The notes under the pieces are model-generated. The model did no database searches. It had not been told where the DNA came from and worked only from the letters and a program-made list of their open reading frames with translations. A program made the translations under genes and the position numbers. Below are positions 20,901 to 33,600 of a DNA stretch of 50,757 nt, in pieces (position 1 is the stretch's first letter; each line of letters opens with the position of its first letter). This DNA comes from Lingula anatina (taxonomy: Eukaryota; Brachiopoda; Lingulata; Lingulida; Lingulidae), in assembly GCF_001039355.2 (NCBI RefSeq), contig NW_019773636.1, positions 8,071-58,827 on the forward strand. The letters run 5' to 3'.

Positions 20901-20996
20901 ACGAAAAATAAATAAAACATGAAAAAATATGGAAAAGTCATGTTGATATAATTTAATGCCTCTAAGACAGAATACATATATTACTTTAGGAGGCGA

Positions 20997-21210
20997 CTGT
21001 GACGACCCGATATGTCCGACAGGCCAGGTATGTCCTACGACCAGAGAACAGGCCTGATATGTTTGACAAAAAAGAGCCAGATGTGTCCGACAGGCCTGAT
21101 ATGTCCGACAAAAAAGAGCCAGATGTGTCCGACAGGCCAAATATGTCCGACAAAAAAGAGCCAGGTGTGTCCGACATATCTGGCCTGTCGGACATATCGG
21201 GTTGTCACAG
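20997..21210. mobile_element. 214-base inverted-repeat element with internal tandem array
   Basis: The ends form a terminal inverted repeat of about 36 bases: CTGTGACGACCCGATATGTC at the left matches the reverse complement of the right end (GACATATCGGGTTGTCACAG) with one mismatch. Inside are nearly three copies of a 42-base unit built from GTCCGAC, AAAAAAGAGCCAG and AGGCC blocks (about 21063-21185). No target-site duplication is evident. It lies about 145 bases upstream of the collagen ATG and could influence that promoter. Long open frames across it on both strands are by-products of the 42-base (in-frame) period. Confidence 0.7.
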
Positions 21211-24200
21211 GCAACGAAAGTAGGATGCAAGCAACTCCCTTTTCCAAAATGGCGAATTCAGCCTACCTGTATATTTTTAGCAAAGGGACAGACAAGTGTG
21301 ATCAATGCCCCCCCCCCTCCCCCGCGGTCATTGCAAAATTCTCCAAACTGCACCGAAGGACAATAGCTATTTCTTCTTGTTTTTATGTATACATATCCTC
21401 TCCATTACATCCATTACACTCCATAAACGGTTCTTTTTCACGAAACCATACCAATACGTTTCCTTTTAGAAAACCTGTACCATGTAGGCCTATCATGTTT
21501 AAGGGCACGTTTCATCAAGTCATGAAATCACCACACCTGCGTAACAATTGCATTTTTATGCCAATGAAAAAGAAAGTTTTACATGTCACCATCCTACGCA
21601 AATGAAGAAAAATGGACTTGTGACACAATTGATCACCGGCAGCCAACTAGAAAATTATAGGCGTTTTAGGGAAATGCGTTAATTATATTTGGTAAACACT
21701 AAATCGCCATTTACAGTCCCTGTAATTTACTTTAAGTGTCTTTTTGGCAGATGCATTCACCACTGCTTAGTCCTAAAATACTCCATACCTCAGGTTTTAG
21801 AGTATCGTGGTGTAGTGTTAAATGAACGTACCTTCTTTCCAGGCCACAAACAAACGTAAGCCTACCTGTAAATTGAAACACTGGGCAACTAAGCAGGCTG
21901 AAGGAGGAAAATCTTTTGACGTGAAGTTCGGCCAACATAACGTTTTTCAGTTTAGTCAAGTAAAAGACGTTTTTGTAGCCTGTGCGCTGCGCTGTTCAAA
22001 ATGTACCAACCGTCGTAAACAATGTAAAAAAACGTATTGAACTAAATTGCATTTTCATCTATCATTCTGGGTAGTGCATGATGTGGGTATGCTTTTAGCA
22101 GTGAAGTGTATGTTGCAGCTTCAACATACCTGTATACCCCGTATATGCTGTGAGTGAACACTTTCTTTAAATGAAGGTCGTAGCATATGGAAGTATAAAG
22201 AACAGTCGACTGTCTACAAAAGCCGGCTGGTCTTACTAGCACTTTGGTGTTTTCAGGTTTGGGCGTCCAGCATGTATTATACAAGGGCCACCCCTTGTAT
22301 TTTATAGGATTGTTGTATAGGTATATTGTATAGGATTATTTGATAGGGGGTGTTTTTTTTTTCAGGAATGACCCACCACAGATGGGAAGCAGTTCCACGC
22401 CCCCTTGGCTACTCAAGGGCCCCGAAAAATGTCGGTGTTTTGGAGGGCAAACAATGGCATTTGGTACGGCATTTGGACCTATGATGCAGCTTGTCAAAAT
22501 TCTCTTTTTTTCTGTTTTTTTTTTCAAATACCGCAAGGGGGTCAGGATTTCCTGTCCCCCACCCCCTAATTCTGCCTCTGAATTTTCAGACGGAGATGAT
22601 GCATTTAAGAGTTTCCTTCCGTTCTATCTCTGTGTCTCGTTGTTTTATTTTGCTATGGTCCGTGCTTTCAAATATTCGAATCCTTTAATATTTCTAATGA
22701 TAACATATCAAAATATGATACTGATATTTCATATCAATATCCATGTATGATATTGATATAATATATCAATATCATATCCATGTATTGCTGTCTCTGTATG
22801 CACCTCAATGTCCTTCACAATGGAGAGATGATCCTGCTGTTCTATTAAATTAATGAAAAGGAAAAGACAACCCGTCGACTTAAAAATGCGATAAAACATA
22901 CAATAGGCTTCTTGGATTGTCCCCAAGTGATAATTCCGAGTATCCATGTGTTCAAACGTATTGGAACCAACACTTATTATATTTTGGACTAGATATTGGA
23001 CTTCAAGTGTTCTGGAAGGCGTTTATTCGGTTTTACATTATATATAGATGGTGGTTTTTTGGGCGCACTAGGTAACTGAATTAATTTGGCTTCGATAACT
23101 GGGACACAAAAATCCGACCGGTTAGGCAATGTTGGTTTCAGAAAAGTCCGAAAAAAAAACATCCGGTCCAGAAAATTTGTTCGAGACAAACTTTATGCCG
23201 AGTTTTAAGATTGCCAAATATTTGGAGTTAATACATGTGTACTTAAAAAATATGCTCCCTCCAAACTTGAAATATAACATTGGCTGGCTATACATCTGAT
23301 TTCTTGTCCTTCTCGCCCGTAAATGGTTGCTTGGGCGGTACTTTATTTATTGCCACAATGCTCAAGGTGTTTTATTATTGGGCAGTTAGGCCGGTATGTC
23401 ATAGGTATGACAAACGATTACGACAAAGTTCAAAGCAAAATGTACTTTTAAATGCAAAAGCGCTTAACAACAATATTTGAAGATATAACAGCCTTATTCT
23501 AATTTACTTATTTCTTGTTGACTTATATTTATCAGCATATTGTAATGGATATAGTAATGTTTTGTCTCTTTCTTGATTAAGTGGACTATTATTTAAGCAT
23601 ACTTCCAACAACTTTCTGTGTGAATCAAATTTCGTCTTTCGCCTGTACAAAAGAGTGAATCCAGAGACGTTATCTATGCCAACTTTTGAAATCCGTTCAG
23701 AGTGAAAATACACAAAGGCCTCCTTATGGGACTTTAAACTTTCATAACAAATGGAGTCTGAATTATTTTTCATGGGACATCTATTTCTTGTTTCTTTCAG
23801 TAAGTTTCTGTTAATAAAATAATTTACTCAACTGATAAACCTTTTGACCATCCAAAGTGCGTCTGTGATAGAATAATGCACTAAATGAGACGGAAGGAAG
23901 TAAAAGTTATCGCATTTCATTTTGCTTGATCTTCGGCAGCAAATAGAAAAATGCCATGAAAACATCGTTTAGTTCAACATTACATACAGCTGTTTTTCAT
24001 TTGGTACAGTTCAACTTATTCGAAGCATGATAAGGTTAAAGTGGTTATTGGTGATTTTAAATGATTAAAAGACAATCAGAAATGCATATAAGTCGATGCC
24101 TATCTTTTAAGTGTGGAATCTTTAATAAAGTACTAAAAACACCTACTTGTTCTGTAGATAGCCGCACCAGATTTCTGTACTTAAATCCCTTTTATGTGGA

Positions 24201-27146
24201 AACGTTGCTCATTTCTTCCTACAACGCGCCGAGATGCGTGCTTGTCTTTTGGCCCCAGTACGTAAGTAATTGCCAGCTAATGACACAGGTTTTATACGAT
24301 CTTAACACTCCTTACATAGGGGAGATGTGACTCGCTTGGTAGATTCCGTCATTGCCCATTAATAGAATGCCACAATGCGCATTAAGCGTGAATTTTTACA
24401 ACACTAAACATTATACAGCTCGGTCATGCTAACGCGCGGTATTACCTCTACTTAAATGACGATTAAAACATTGTCCGTTCTGCTTGGGGACTGACAACAT
24501 ATTTTACAAATGAACCTTATGACTCTCAGCATATTAGGATTCATGTTACCGAGGGGCCAAACGATTTGGATACTCCCACCCTTTATTATAACCTGTAGCC
24601 TCCTGTGTTTTATTGATGTTGATAAGTAAGGGGAATATCCACTTTCATTGATAGTTATTTTGTCTGTGAAAAATAAATATCAGATACAAGATGTGTGAAC
24701 CAATATACGTGTATTTTTCTGTGTCGAAGTACATTGTAGCAATGACACCGAACGCAGTTACCTACATGTATTACTGAAAGTTATACCTTCGTGTCTTTAT
24801 GTTATCCAAAAGCGGATTCATTTGTAACTTTTTATTTGACAGTAATGCCTTAAAATAGCATTAGTTTGACTTTTATGTGATTGTAATATAATCGCAAAGA
24901 TAATGAATTCAAGTCTGGTACTGTGAAGCTAGGGCGAGTAAGCTGGTAATGTTTTTGACATTTTCACTAGAAGATAGACCTTACTGTTATGTTACATGTA
25001 CACATGTAAGTACAGTGTGTCTAAAGGTTATTAGTTTTCATATCTGACGAAAGTGTATCACACATATATATATATATAAATTCCATTGCTTAACGGGGGT
25101 TCTAGATGTACTTGTATTTTCACTATAATGCTCCAAAGACAAAAAAAAGTTACAAGGAGAGTAAGTATTTCACTGAGTAAGTATTTCACTTTCAGGACAC
25201 AAAATGTTTCAAATTTGATCACTTTAGTTTGTAGACAAGAAATGTCTGATTCCTGTGAGAATATTCTTTCATTTTCTTTTCTCTGCTACACTGTTTTAAA
25301 TATGAATGCGCATCCGAAGGTTTCATTGATTTCATAGTAAAATAATATTTTTTCGTATTTTACCGGTGTTCGCTTTAAATTTTCTTTCATTCTTGTCACG
25401 CTGCAAGACCAACCGAGATTATGTTTTGTTGATTTGACCACAGTATGCAGAAATAAGTATTTCCCTTCCACAAACATCTGAATACGCAACTAAAAAAAGC
25501 TATTAGTATTTTTTTAATGTCGTTCAAAATGTTGCAATTGTTTGCAAAACGATTCAGGCATGAGTAATATACACCGCTAGGCGTTTAAAACTTCTCCAAA
25601 TTCAAAAATTTCCTTCCTAATTGTCATAAATTCAATGCTCATTTACATTAAATAACGTTTACATAAATATTCCACAAGAGAAGAAACGTGTTTTGATTAC
25701 TCAAACATGTAACTCATCATGTAAAGAATTATATTGAATGTTCGGTGTCATCTTATCTTAACTTTTTATGAGTGCATGAATTGAGAGGAGTCGCCGAGGC
25801 TAGTTTGCTGTCAAAATTTGTTATCATACACAAAACAACATAATCAAATAGATGTAGGTTGAAAATGTCATTTTATTGACATTTGCACTTTGATTAATGT
25901 TCAAAGTACGAATGAAAAATACTGAGAGTTAGATATAAATCTATGAATGACAATCATGCATGTTATATAATTTTCAAGCTTAAAGATATAATTTACATTT
26001 CAGCAAAGATGGAGGGAAAAAGGGCTTATCTTAGTCTCTGGGAGTTTCCCTGGGCATCTTACATCACATTAATACCCTCATCACACATAAATCCCTTTAT
26101 TGTGGCCAATAAATTATATTTATTTGAAAAAGTTTTCATAAAGGCGGGTGACGACAGCACAAATGGAATAAAAAGTCATTGGTTGTTATAAACAGAAGAA
26201 GGCGTGTGCCTTCACAATAGTTTATGTTATGACTCATAATATCTAAAATAATAACCATATCATATCAACACCAAGCGTTCTTCGCCTTCATTAGATCGTG
26301 TTAACTGGCGGTTCTAGAATTTTGCTTAGGATGTGTACATGCTTGGGGAGGGAGGCAACGATAAATTGTTTGGCCCTCTTTGCTCTGCATCAATTTGAAG
26401 ATGGATAAATTTTCTGTCATATACAAGACACCGGGAAGAAGTACTTTGTCCATTTATCCCTAGCGTGTCCGCCATTATATCTGGTATGCCATAGTTACTC
26501 ATTGGCATAACACTCCCGTATACCTATGGTGAACCACAGCATGCGACTCTAATACTTTATTCACACTTGTGCCATGCTCAAAACATAAACAACCACTTTA
26601 ATCACTTTCGGCGATTTTAATTTTAACGTTTGACTTCCTTCCTTGTCTACGTAGGTTTCAGATGAATACCCTCTTTTAAAACGCCATAAATACGTAAGTG
26701 CAAATTGCCGATTAAACTTCATAAAATATCAGTCTATTTGCATCAGCAATGGTGCGCTTTCAAGAGCGCGCAGCACACAAACCACTAACGGCTTAAGCGT
26801 GGTAAACAGAATGTATCCTCTTCTTTGATCAACTTTGTAATGGGAGTTCATTAATCGTAAGTTAATCTTACCATATATAGAGTATATTACCCTAAACTTC
26901 AGTAGACACTGATTACAATAATAAGCCCTGTCCAAATACCTGACCATAGGGTGGATGACCTGATTGGGTGCCCGAAACTTTTCTTCGTTTATAATGGATT
27001 TGGATATCAAAACGGGACTGTCGTTTCTTTTTCTTGGCGCCTAAGTCGTTATCGATGATACCAATCCAGTTTAAATATGGAAGCTTTGAAGAAAATGAGA
27101 CAACAGCGTGTTTTAGATATACCTGCAGTTTAAAAAATGTTCACAG
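21211..27146. other. Gene-poor intergenic region
   Basis: I see no supported gene. Open frames are short and without domains. The region has a C-rich tract near 21309-21322, a perfect 14-base hairpin at 22747-22775 and a TA run near 25062-25078. The rest is AT-rich sequence with no structure I can name. Confidence 0.55.
22747..22775. repeat. Perfect 14-base hairpin
   Basis: ATGATATTGATATA and its reverse complement are separated by a single base. Related ATATCAATATC pieces flank it. It would extrude or cause polymerase pausing; function is unknown. Confidence 0.8.
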
Positions 27147-28133
27147 CCACTGGAATAAAATTGGAGTCATTTGACTCTCTAGTCAGAGTCCAGCACCCCT
27201 TGACCCACATGGAGTTAATTTGACTCCTATATAAGGGTCAAATTACCCCACTACCAGAGCTTTAGACTCTCTTATCAGAGTCAATCACCCCCTGCTCTCA
27301 TGGAGTCAATCTGACTCTAAACCCAGAGTCAAATTATCGGGGGCCAGTGTCTGGCTGACCCCTTTCAGCGACTCTTTTCACTCGCTGGACAGGAAGCTTC
27401 GTTTCATTACTTGTGATGGCAGTGAGCAGACGGCGTGGAGAGAACAGTTTTTATCATCCTTTGTCAGTATAAACATTACTTTATTGGTCATAGTTGGTTT
27501 TATGCATGAACAATTGGTTTTCTGTGTGTTTCTGCGTTCAGAACTCGTGCACTTAATTATTACTGGCCCGGGCTTTCAGTTGCCACACCCTTTATGTGAT
27601 ATGTTGGTATACAGGTCAGCAGGTTTTGTTTCCAGGTTGTAGGTTTGACCCACCAATGCATGTCAATGGAGAGTTATGCTCACTCAGTGGTATATTTATG
27701 GTATATATATGTGTGTCATGCTGTTTATTACCAGATTTACAAACTGCTCGTTATTGCTATTCAAACACAATATGTTACTGCATGGCCTAGTGGTTTGGGT
27801 GGTCGCCTCTTGAGTGAAGGGTCGTGGGTTCGAGCCCGTCCCGAAACAAAACAGTCTGATGTGATATGCTGTTCCTCCCCTTGTCACTGTTGTTGTTGTT
27901 TTTGTTCATGATGTGCCAGGGAGTCAAAATTCCCTTAATATGGGGTCAGGGTGACTCTTTTGTAGAGATAAATCAAGGGATGAAGGGATGTGTGAATGGA
28001 GTCAATTGTGACCCTCCTGTAGGGTTTGAGATGGCATTTCTCCATCGGAGTCAACTTAACTCCAATTGGACCAATTAAATCCTGCTGGACTCCAAGTTTG
28101 GAGACATTTGGACTCCGATTTTATTCTCAGTGG
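27147..28133. mobile_element. About 1 kb non-autonomous element with terminal inverted repeats
   Basis: The left end CCACTGGAATAAAATTGGAG and the reverse complement of the right end, CCACTGAGAATAAAATCGGA, form terminal inverted repeats of about 23 bases with one indel. Many GGAGTCAA and TTGACTC boxes in both orientations cluster at both sides. The left arm has two diverged tandem copies of a unit of roughly 90 bases. No transposase frame is present. A tRNA-like segment sits inside (27783-27837). No target-site duplication was found. Confidence 0.6.
27783..27837 (+). repeat. tRNA-derived SINE head (A and B boxes)
   Basis: TGGCCTAGTGG matches the RNA polymerase III A box and GGTTCGAGCCC the B box, 33 bases apart, as in tRNA genes. 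Flanks do not complete an acceptor stem or a normal anticodon arm that I can fold, so this is read as the tRNA-related head of a SINE rather than a working tRNA. It continues downstream as a non-tRNA body of unclear length. Confidence 0.6.
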
Positions 28134-30678
28134 CGGCAAGCGAGGGGAAATGTTTTGCTTTTCTTTTTCTATCGACAATCTTGAATGCACTGCTGAAGAG
28201 TCAGTTTAAGCTCTGTTACACCTACATGTACAATGTAGGTCCGTATGAGTACCACACGTGAAATCGATTATACCACCACCAACTTTGAAGAAAATATGAA
28301 CCTCTGGCTTGAAGAAACGTTTTTTAAATGTACCTGCAATTCAAATAACTTTTGCTCCTCTTTTTTCACGTGCGATACTCCGTACCGTACTCTTCATGAG
28401 TATCGCACGTAAAATCGACACACAGCTTATGAAATCATCCTTTTTCTAGCATGTAAAATTGTTTGATGAACATGTTCAAAACACTTCCTCTCCCTGAGCG
28501 TATGCGGACGTTCTCCAAAGTTTGACTGCGTACCCGAGAAGTATATGACATAAGACTCACAACCCCCTTTCGTTTTTCTGCTTAGAGGCTAATGTAAGAC
28601 CACTTATACATGTAGCTGTTACTTTCAAGTTTCTTGCCTCTTTTAAAAATACCCAATCAAGTCCCAGTTTAACAAAAAAAATTGCAAATATGCCGATCAC
28701 AGGTCGATCACTGAGCATCCATTCTGCAACCAAAGCAGTGCTTGTGTCCCCTGTCTTCAACCACAGCTTGCACTGACCAACCTCCACCGCGTCCTTTGTG
28801 CGATTACTTTAAATATGTTCAAAACTTTGCGGTGACCATGGCGTCCTCATCGCGAACATTCTTCATACAATTTTAGAAATCACCGTGCCCCTTTTGAGTC
28901 GCCAACGGTGACCTGGTCAGTTTCATGGGCGAACAAAGGAGGCACAGTGGTCGCCTTCCTGTTTAAAAAGTGTTTAAGCAAGTTAAAGAATAAAACTTTT
29001 ATCTACCGATTACTTTACTGTCAGTTTTAGTTTATTTCTGTCCTTAGGTCTTCAAATATTTAAATTTTACCAGTTTCACCCTCCTTGCGATAAGTTTCGT
29101 TTATTTATATGTCAACATTTACATACATGTACAGGTCATAAGGGGTCAACTTATGTCAAAGACAACAATTAAATTGATATTTTCGATCGATTACTGCGGC
29201 CATAAATGTGATTAACATGAGTTAGCCAGTGACAGTTAAAGGAACATGATAAATGTGAAGATGAAGGTTTAACTGGCAGGATTCATTACTACCTCATTAT
29301 TGCGTGGTCATCAGATCGTTGTCAATTTAAACCATATACTTCACCATTATGGCTGTCTTTACTCATCAAGCAGGCAAATATGTGGGGGTAATGGACTTCA
29401 GCAATTAGTGATTATTGACATGGATATCTGGTATCGTATTTGGGCATCCTGTTGATTTTGAAAAGATTTCGTCCCTAAGATTTTAGAATGCAAAAATCAT
29501 GCTACGTATGCACGTACCTGAAGATGAACCGTTATCAAGGATCTCGACTTTTGCGGATATTTGAGGCATTTCTTGTTGCTTTCCCTACGAAAGGTTTACA
29601 CATTTTCACGTAAGATTGTATTTTACTATTATCTAGTACATTTGAAAAGGAAATAAAAATTAGAAGATCTGGTAAAAAAAATCGAGAAATTAAAAAAGAG
29701 TCGAAAGACAGCTTCTTTCCGTCGTTGCTGGGAAAATCCATGGGACTTCAGTACCAATTTTGGCTATTCTTGCAATAGGATATTTCACAGTCGACAAATA
29801 TTTATAGTTTTACAATATCGCAACTCTCTATCAAGTTGACGTGTTGGGTTTTGCACCAGCTTGAAGCTAATTATTAGTGTGACTCTGCATTAGAAGTTGG
29901 TCAGATTCACTTACCAGTATTCTACACCTGGCTAAATTTCATGGTTATAGATAAGGTCACAGGCCAATAATCTGTGAAAAAAACAGTAAACCAGTTTAGA
30001 GCTATTTTTTCTTTTCTCACGAAACAAACTCATAGATTACTAGCAATCTGGATAGTTGATGTGGATCAGAAATTGTAGCAAATTCGTGGAATGTCGACAA
30101 ATTTTTACTTAACTTTTTACATTAAAATGGTTAAAATACTTGTAGTCATGTATATGTTCGTGATCGTTATCTACCCTACCGAGTATAATTAGGGATTTCA
30201 AACTGTAGTCGCAAACCCTTTCCAAACCCACATAATTTGACTGATGTCAATTGTCGAAAAAGATAAATAATTACCTTGTAATTTCTTTCGTTGACAATTG
30301 ACTGGTAGATAAATGGACATTAGGATTAATGGTCTCTGGAAAAGCGTTTATTGTGATTAATCACGTAAACATTATTACTCTATTTCATCTGAGAGTTTAT
30401 AATGATAAGAATAATGGCCAGAAGAGATAAATCTTGTCGTTGTCAGTTTTCCTGTCTATTTAAACTTGACATTTGTATTTTTGCAGATTGATCTATAAAC
30501 CGAATCGAATGGCAATTAACAATAAGAATATTACTTTGAATTATCACCTGGCTTCTGAGAGAGGAAAATGATGTCCAATTACACGTCATTTATCTACGTT
30601 TCTGGACAGCCTATTTATATTTTTGCAGCGAGTATCCACAGTCGTTACTACGATAAAGAAACTAGATGAAAGCAAGGG
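28134..30678. other. Gene-poor region upstream of the receptor gene
   Basis: No supported coding sequence. A 13-base inverted repeat lies at 28368-28410. Polypyrimidine-AG tracts near 30484 and 30628 (TTTTTGCAG) could be acceptors of a 5' untranslated exon of the receptor gene, which I cannot test. Confidence 0.5.
28368..28410. repeat. Perfect 13-base inverted repeat
   Basis: ACGTGCGATACTC and GAGTATCGCACGT are separated by 17 bases. A weaker related motif (GAGTACCACACGTGAAATCG) lies about 120 bases upstream. The meaning is unknown; it may be the end of a decayed element. Confidence 0.75.
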
Positions 30679-33600
30679 ATGCCACGTCGCCATACCATGT
30701 CGCTTCGAACAAAGTTTCTTATGACTGTCTCACTGATAACAAATTGTCAAGGGATGTCGTCAGAATTGGGAAACTCTACCAGCAAACCCGGTACCGTAAC
30801 GATATCGCCACCGACCGTCTCCCCGCTGACAAAAGATCGCTTCTCTTTTAAAAATCAAGAAGACAAGCTCCGTCCTGATCTCTACCCGTTAAACCTCATG
30901 CAGAAGATTCCTTTGAACAATGACACAACCGAACGACAAAGGTTTGTTGGCGTTCACTTTCAGCATTTTGTCCTAGAGGATTCGCCTGGCTGTGACAAGG
31001 ACTACGTTGTAATTACAGAAGATCATGCCATTCTTTGGGGACCAGTATGCGGCCGCCAGGAAACCTTCTTGCGTGCCTTCCACGCGAACATCTTCAATGT
31101 CATGCTGCTTTTCCAACCAAGGGGGCACTTAGATTTGCTATTCAGCAGCGATTACGAGGTAGCTGCGGCGGGATTTACCGGGGATGTATTCCACATCTCT
31201 AATTTCTCATCAGAGGTCAGTTCACCATGTACACATTTCATCGGATTACAATCAGGTTGGATCAAAGCACAGTCAAAACTCTCTCAGTGTAAATTTTACC
31301 TAACTGCCCCGGGGGATCGCGTTCTAAATGTCACAATTCAAGTACCTGAAGAGGAAACGTGTGGCGATTTAACTTTTTATGACAATGATGAAGGCGTGGA
31401 AAAACTGTTGGGAAAACATCACGTGAATAGAACTTCGACAACATTTTCTATTCACGGCAACACGGACCAGATGGTTATTTCCCTTTCACCATGTACAGGT
31501 TTCCATGGAGATATTGTCGCAATCTACGATGCAATTCCCCGGGAGAGAGTGGAAAATAAACGTTGTTCTGACGGTTACACACTTTTTGAAGGTTTTTGTT
31601 ACTCGTTTAAGAAGTATTCCAACGTTTCAACCTGGGCGGAAGCAGAACGAGACTGTGTAGCGGAGAACGCCCATCTTGCCAGTATCCAAAGCAGACGTGA
31701 GATGCGCTTCCTCAGCAGAATATCAAACAGAAATGGGGTTCTGAGTCCTTCCACCAACTGCAAAATGACTGGTGGTGTTTTTATTGGGTTACACTCGAGA
31801 GTAGTACTGTCAGGGGTAAGTCGATAAGTAATTACGCTCCTAAAATGCAAGAATTGTATACCTGTACCTTAGGACTTTACATTCCAGCAGGATTAAAATG
31901 TGTTCGTGGTAATATATCGAGTTTCCCATAGTGTATTCCTAGACGAAGTTATGTGTAAGTGATGCGGATATACCAGTGACTCCAGACAAACAGCCAGTAT
32001 GGCTGCCTTTTCAAGTTGACACCAGATTTCACAAAGTTTTAGTGCATAAAATTATGTTTACTTTAATCGCATTTGAAACAATCTTGACAAGCCACATGCT
32101 AAATAAACAATGTATGTCATGTTTTTCATAAAGTAGCGAGACTTCAACGGAACAAGATCGGTATTACGCAAACCAATACTTTTTAATGTTTTCCTCCCAT
32201 TTTCCTCCCATTTGTATAGTGAATGCAATTCAAATTTTCAGGGAACACCCTTACGCTGGACAGATAAAAATGCCCTTGTATATTCTGAGTGGTACGGACC
32301 AGTAAAGTATGGCTACAACGAGCTTGAAATCCCCCAACCCTTAAAGCCCGTTGTAGAAAAGACCCTATTACAACCACTAATAGAGTTTACTTTGGAGTGC
32401 ACGCTAATGATGCCTTTTCCTCCGAAACGTGAACATTTCCATGGCAAGAGTCGGTGGTCAAATTGGGCAAGAATTCCATGTCAACAACCAATCTGCTGCA
32501 TGATGTCCGTCTGCAAGAAGTCATCCAAGACGCTGAAAACAGATTCAAATCAATCAAAAAGTAATTTGCCAGAAACCAACACTTTATTTAAAAATGCAGT
32601 GATGCGTAAAGAGTCTTTCACACCAAAACATTACTGCCCCGAGAAATGGGTGTACATCAGCGGTCGGTGCTTTTATTTGTATCGACTTGATAGTTTCGGA
32701 CTGCTGAATATATCCATAACTGATAAAACAAGATACGTCGCATATTCACAGTCCAGCCACTGGACAAAGGAAGGCAAGAACAGCCTCACTTTTAAAAGTG
32801 CAGTAGAAATGTGCAGCTCTTATGGAGGAGCAGTCGCAGTGTTCGATGCTTCTTCGTTTTCGGATAGTAAATACATGCGATATTATCATAGGATCTGGGC
32901 TAAAGAAACTCAGTGGGTGAACCAAAGCGCCATTTTAGATACTAGTGATAAACTTACCAATGTGAAAAGATTTTCGGAATTTGTTTTGCCTTGGTTCCGA
33001 ACCCCATCAGGAAACTGTGCGCTCGTGTCAGTTGCAAGTGACGAGCTAATGTCCAACTCCGTCATGATAATGACTTCTGACTTGTGCTTGTCAGATGCGA
33101 CACAAGGCTCCCTTTTTGCTCTCTGCGAGACGGCGTTGTTAACAGAAAAACAAGACTGCTCCACACATCAATACCGGTGTAGTGACGGGACGTGCATATC
33201 TGTCAGAAATGTTTGTGACGGGGAGAAGAATTGTCTGGGTGGAGAGGACGAATTTAACTGCTTTTGTGGTTCAGATAGCTTTCGCTGCACGAACGAATCG
33301 TGCATTCCTATAAGTAAGGTGTGTGATCGCGTCTATGACTGCACAGACGGAAGTGACGAAGATTGGTGTTTATTTCCTGTTTACAGTGATCAACATTACA
33401 GATGCCAAAATGGACAATGCAGCAACATATCCCTAATATTTGAAAGAAACCCTACTACTACTGAGAACCCTAACAGACACCCTCCGTCTCCTCGACATCC
33501 GGGGCCGTGTGATAACAGAGTCCAGTGCTTCGCAGGGCCATGCATGCATATTAACACTAAGGATGACAGGTACCCGGACTGCCCAGGTTTATCACAAGAG

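Noticed and set aside
20829-21247. Open frames on both strands with repeated RTHLALFC or MSDKKEP peptides
   Set aside because: They arise from the 42-base tandem unit being a multiple of three within an inverted-repeat element; no start, splice or domain evidence.
22340-22750. A 136-codon plus-strand frame
   Set aside because: It begins in a T run, is low in conserved features and matches no splice partners; treated as chance.
27783-27837. A functional tRNA gene
   Set aside because: A and B boxes are present, but I could not pair an acceptor stem or anticodon arm; it sits inside a repeat element, so a SINE head is more likely.
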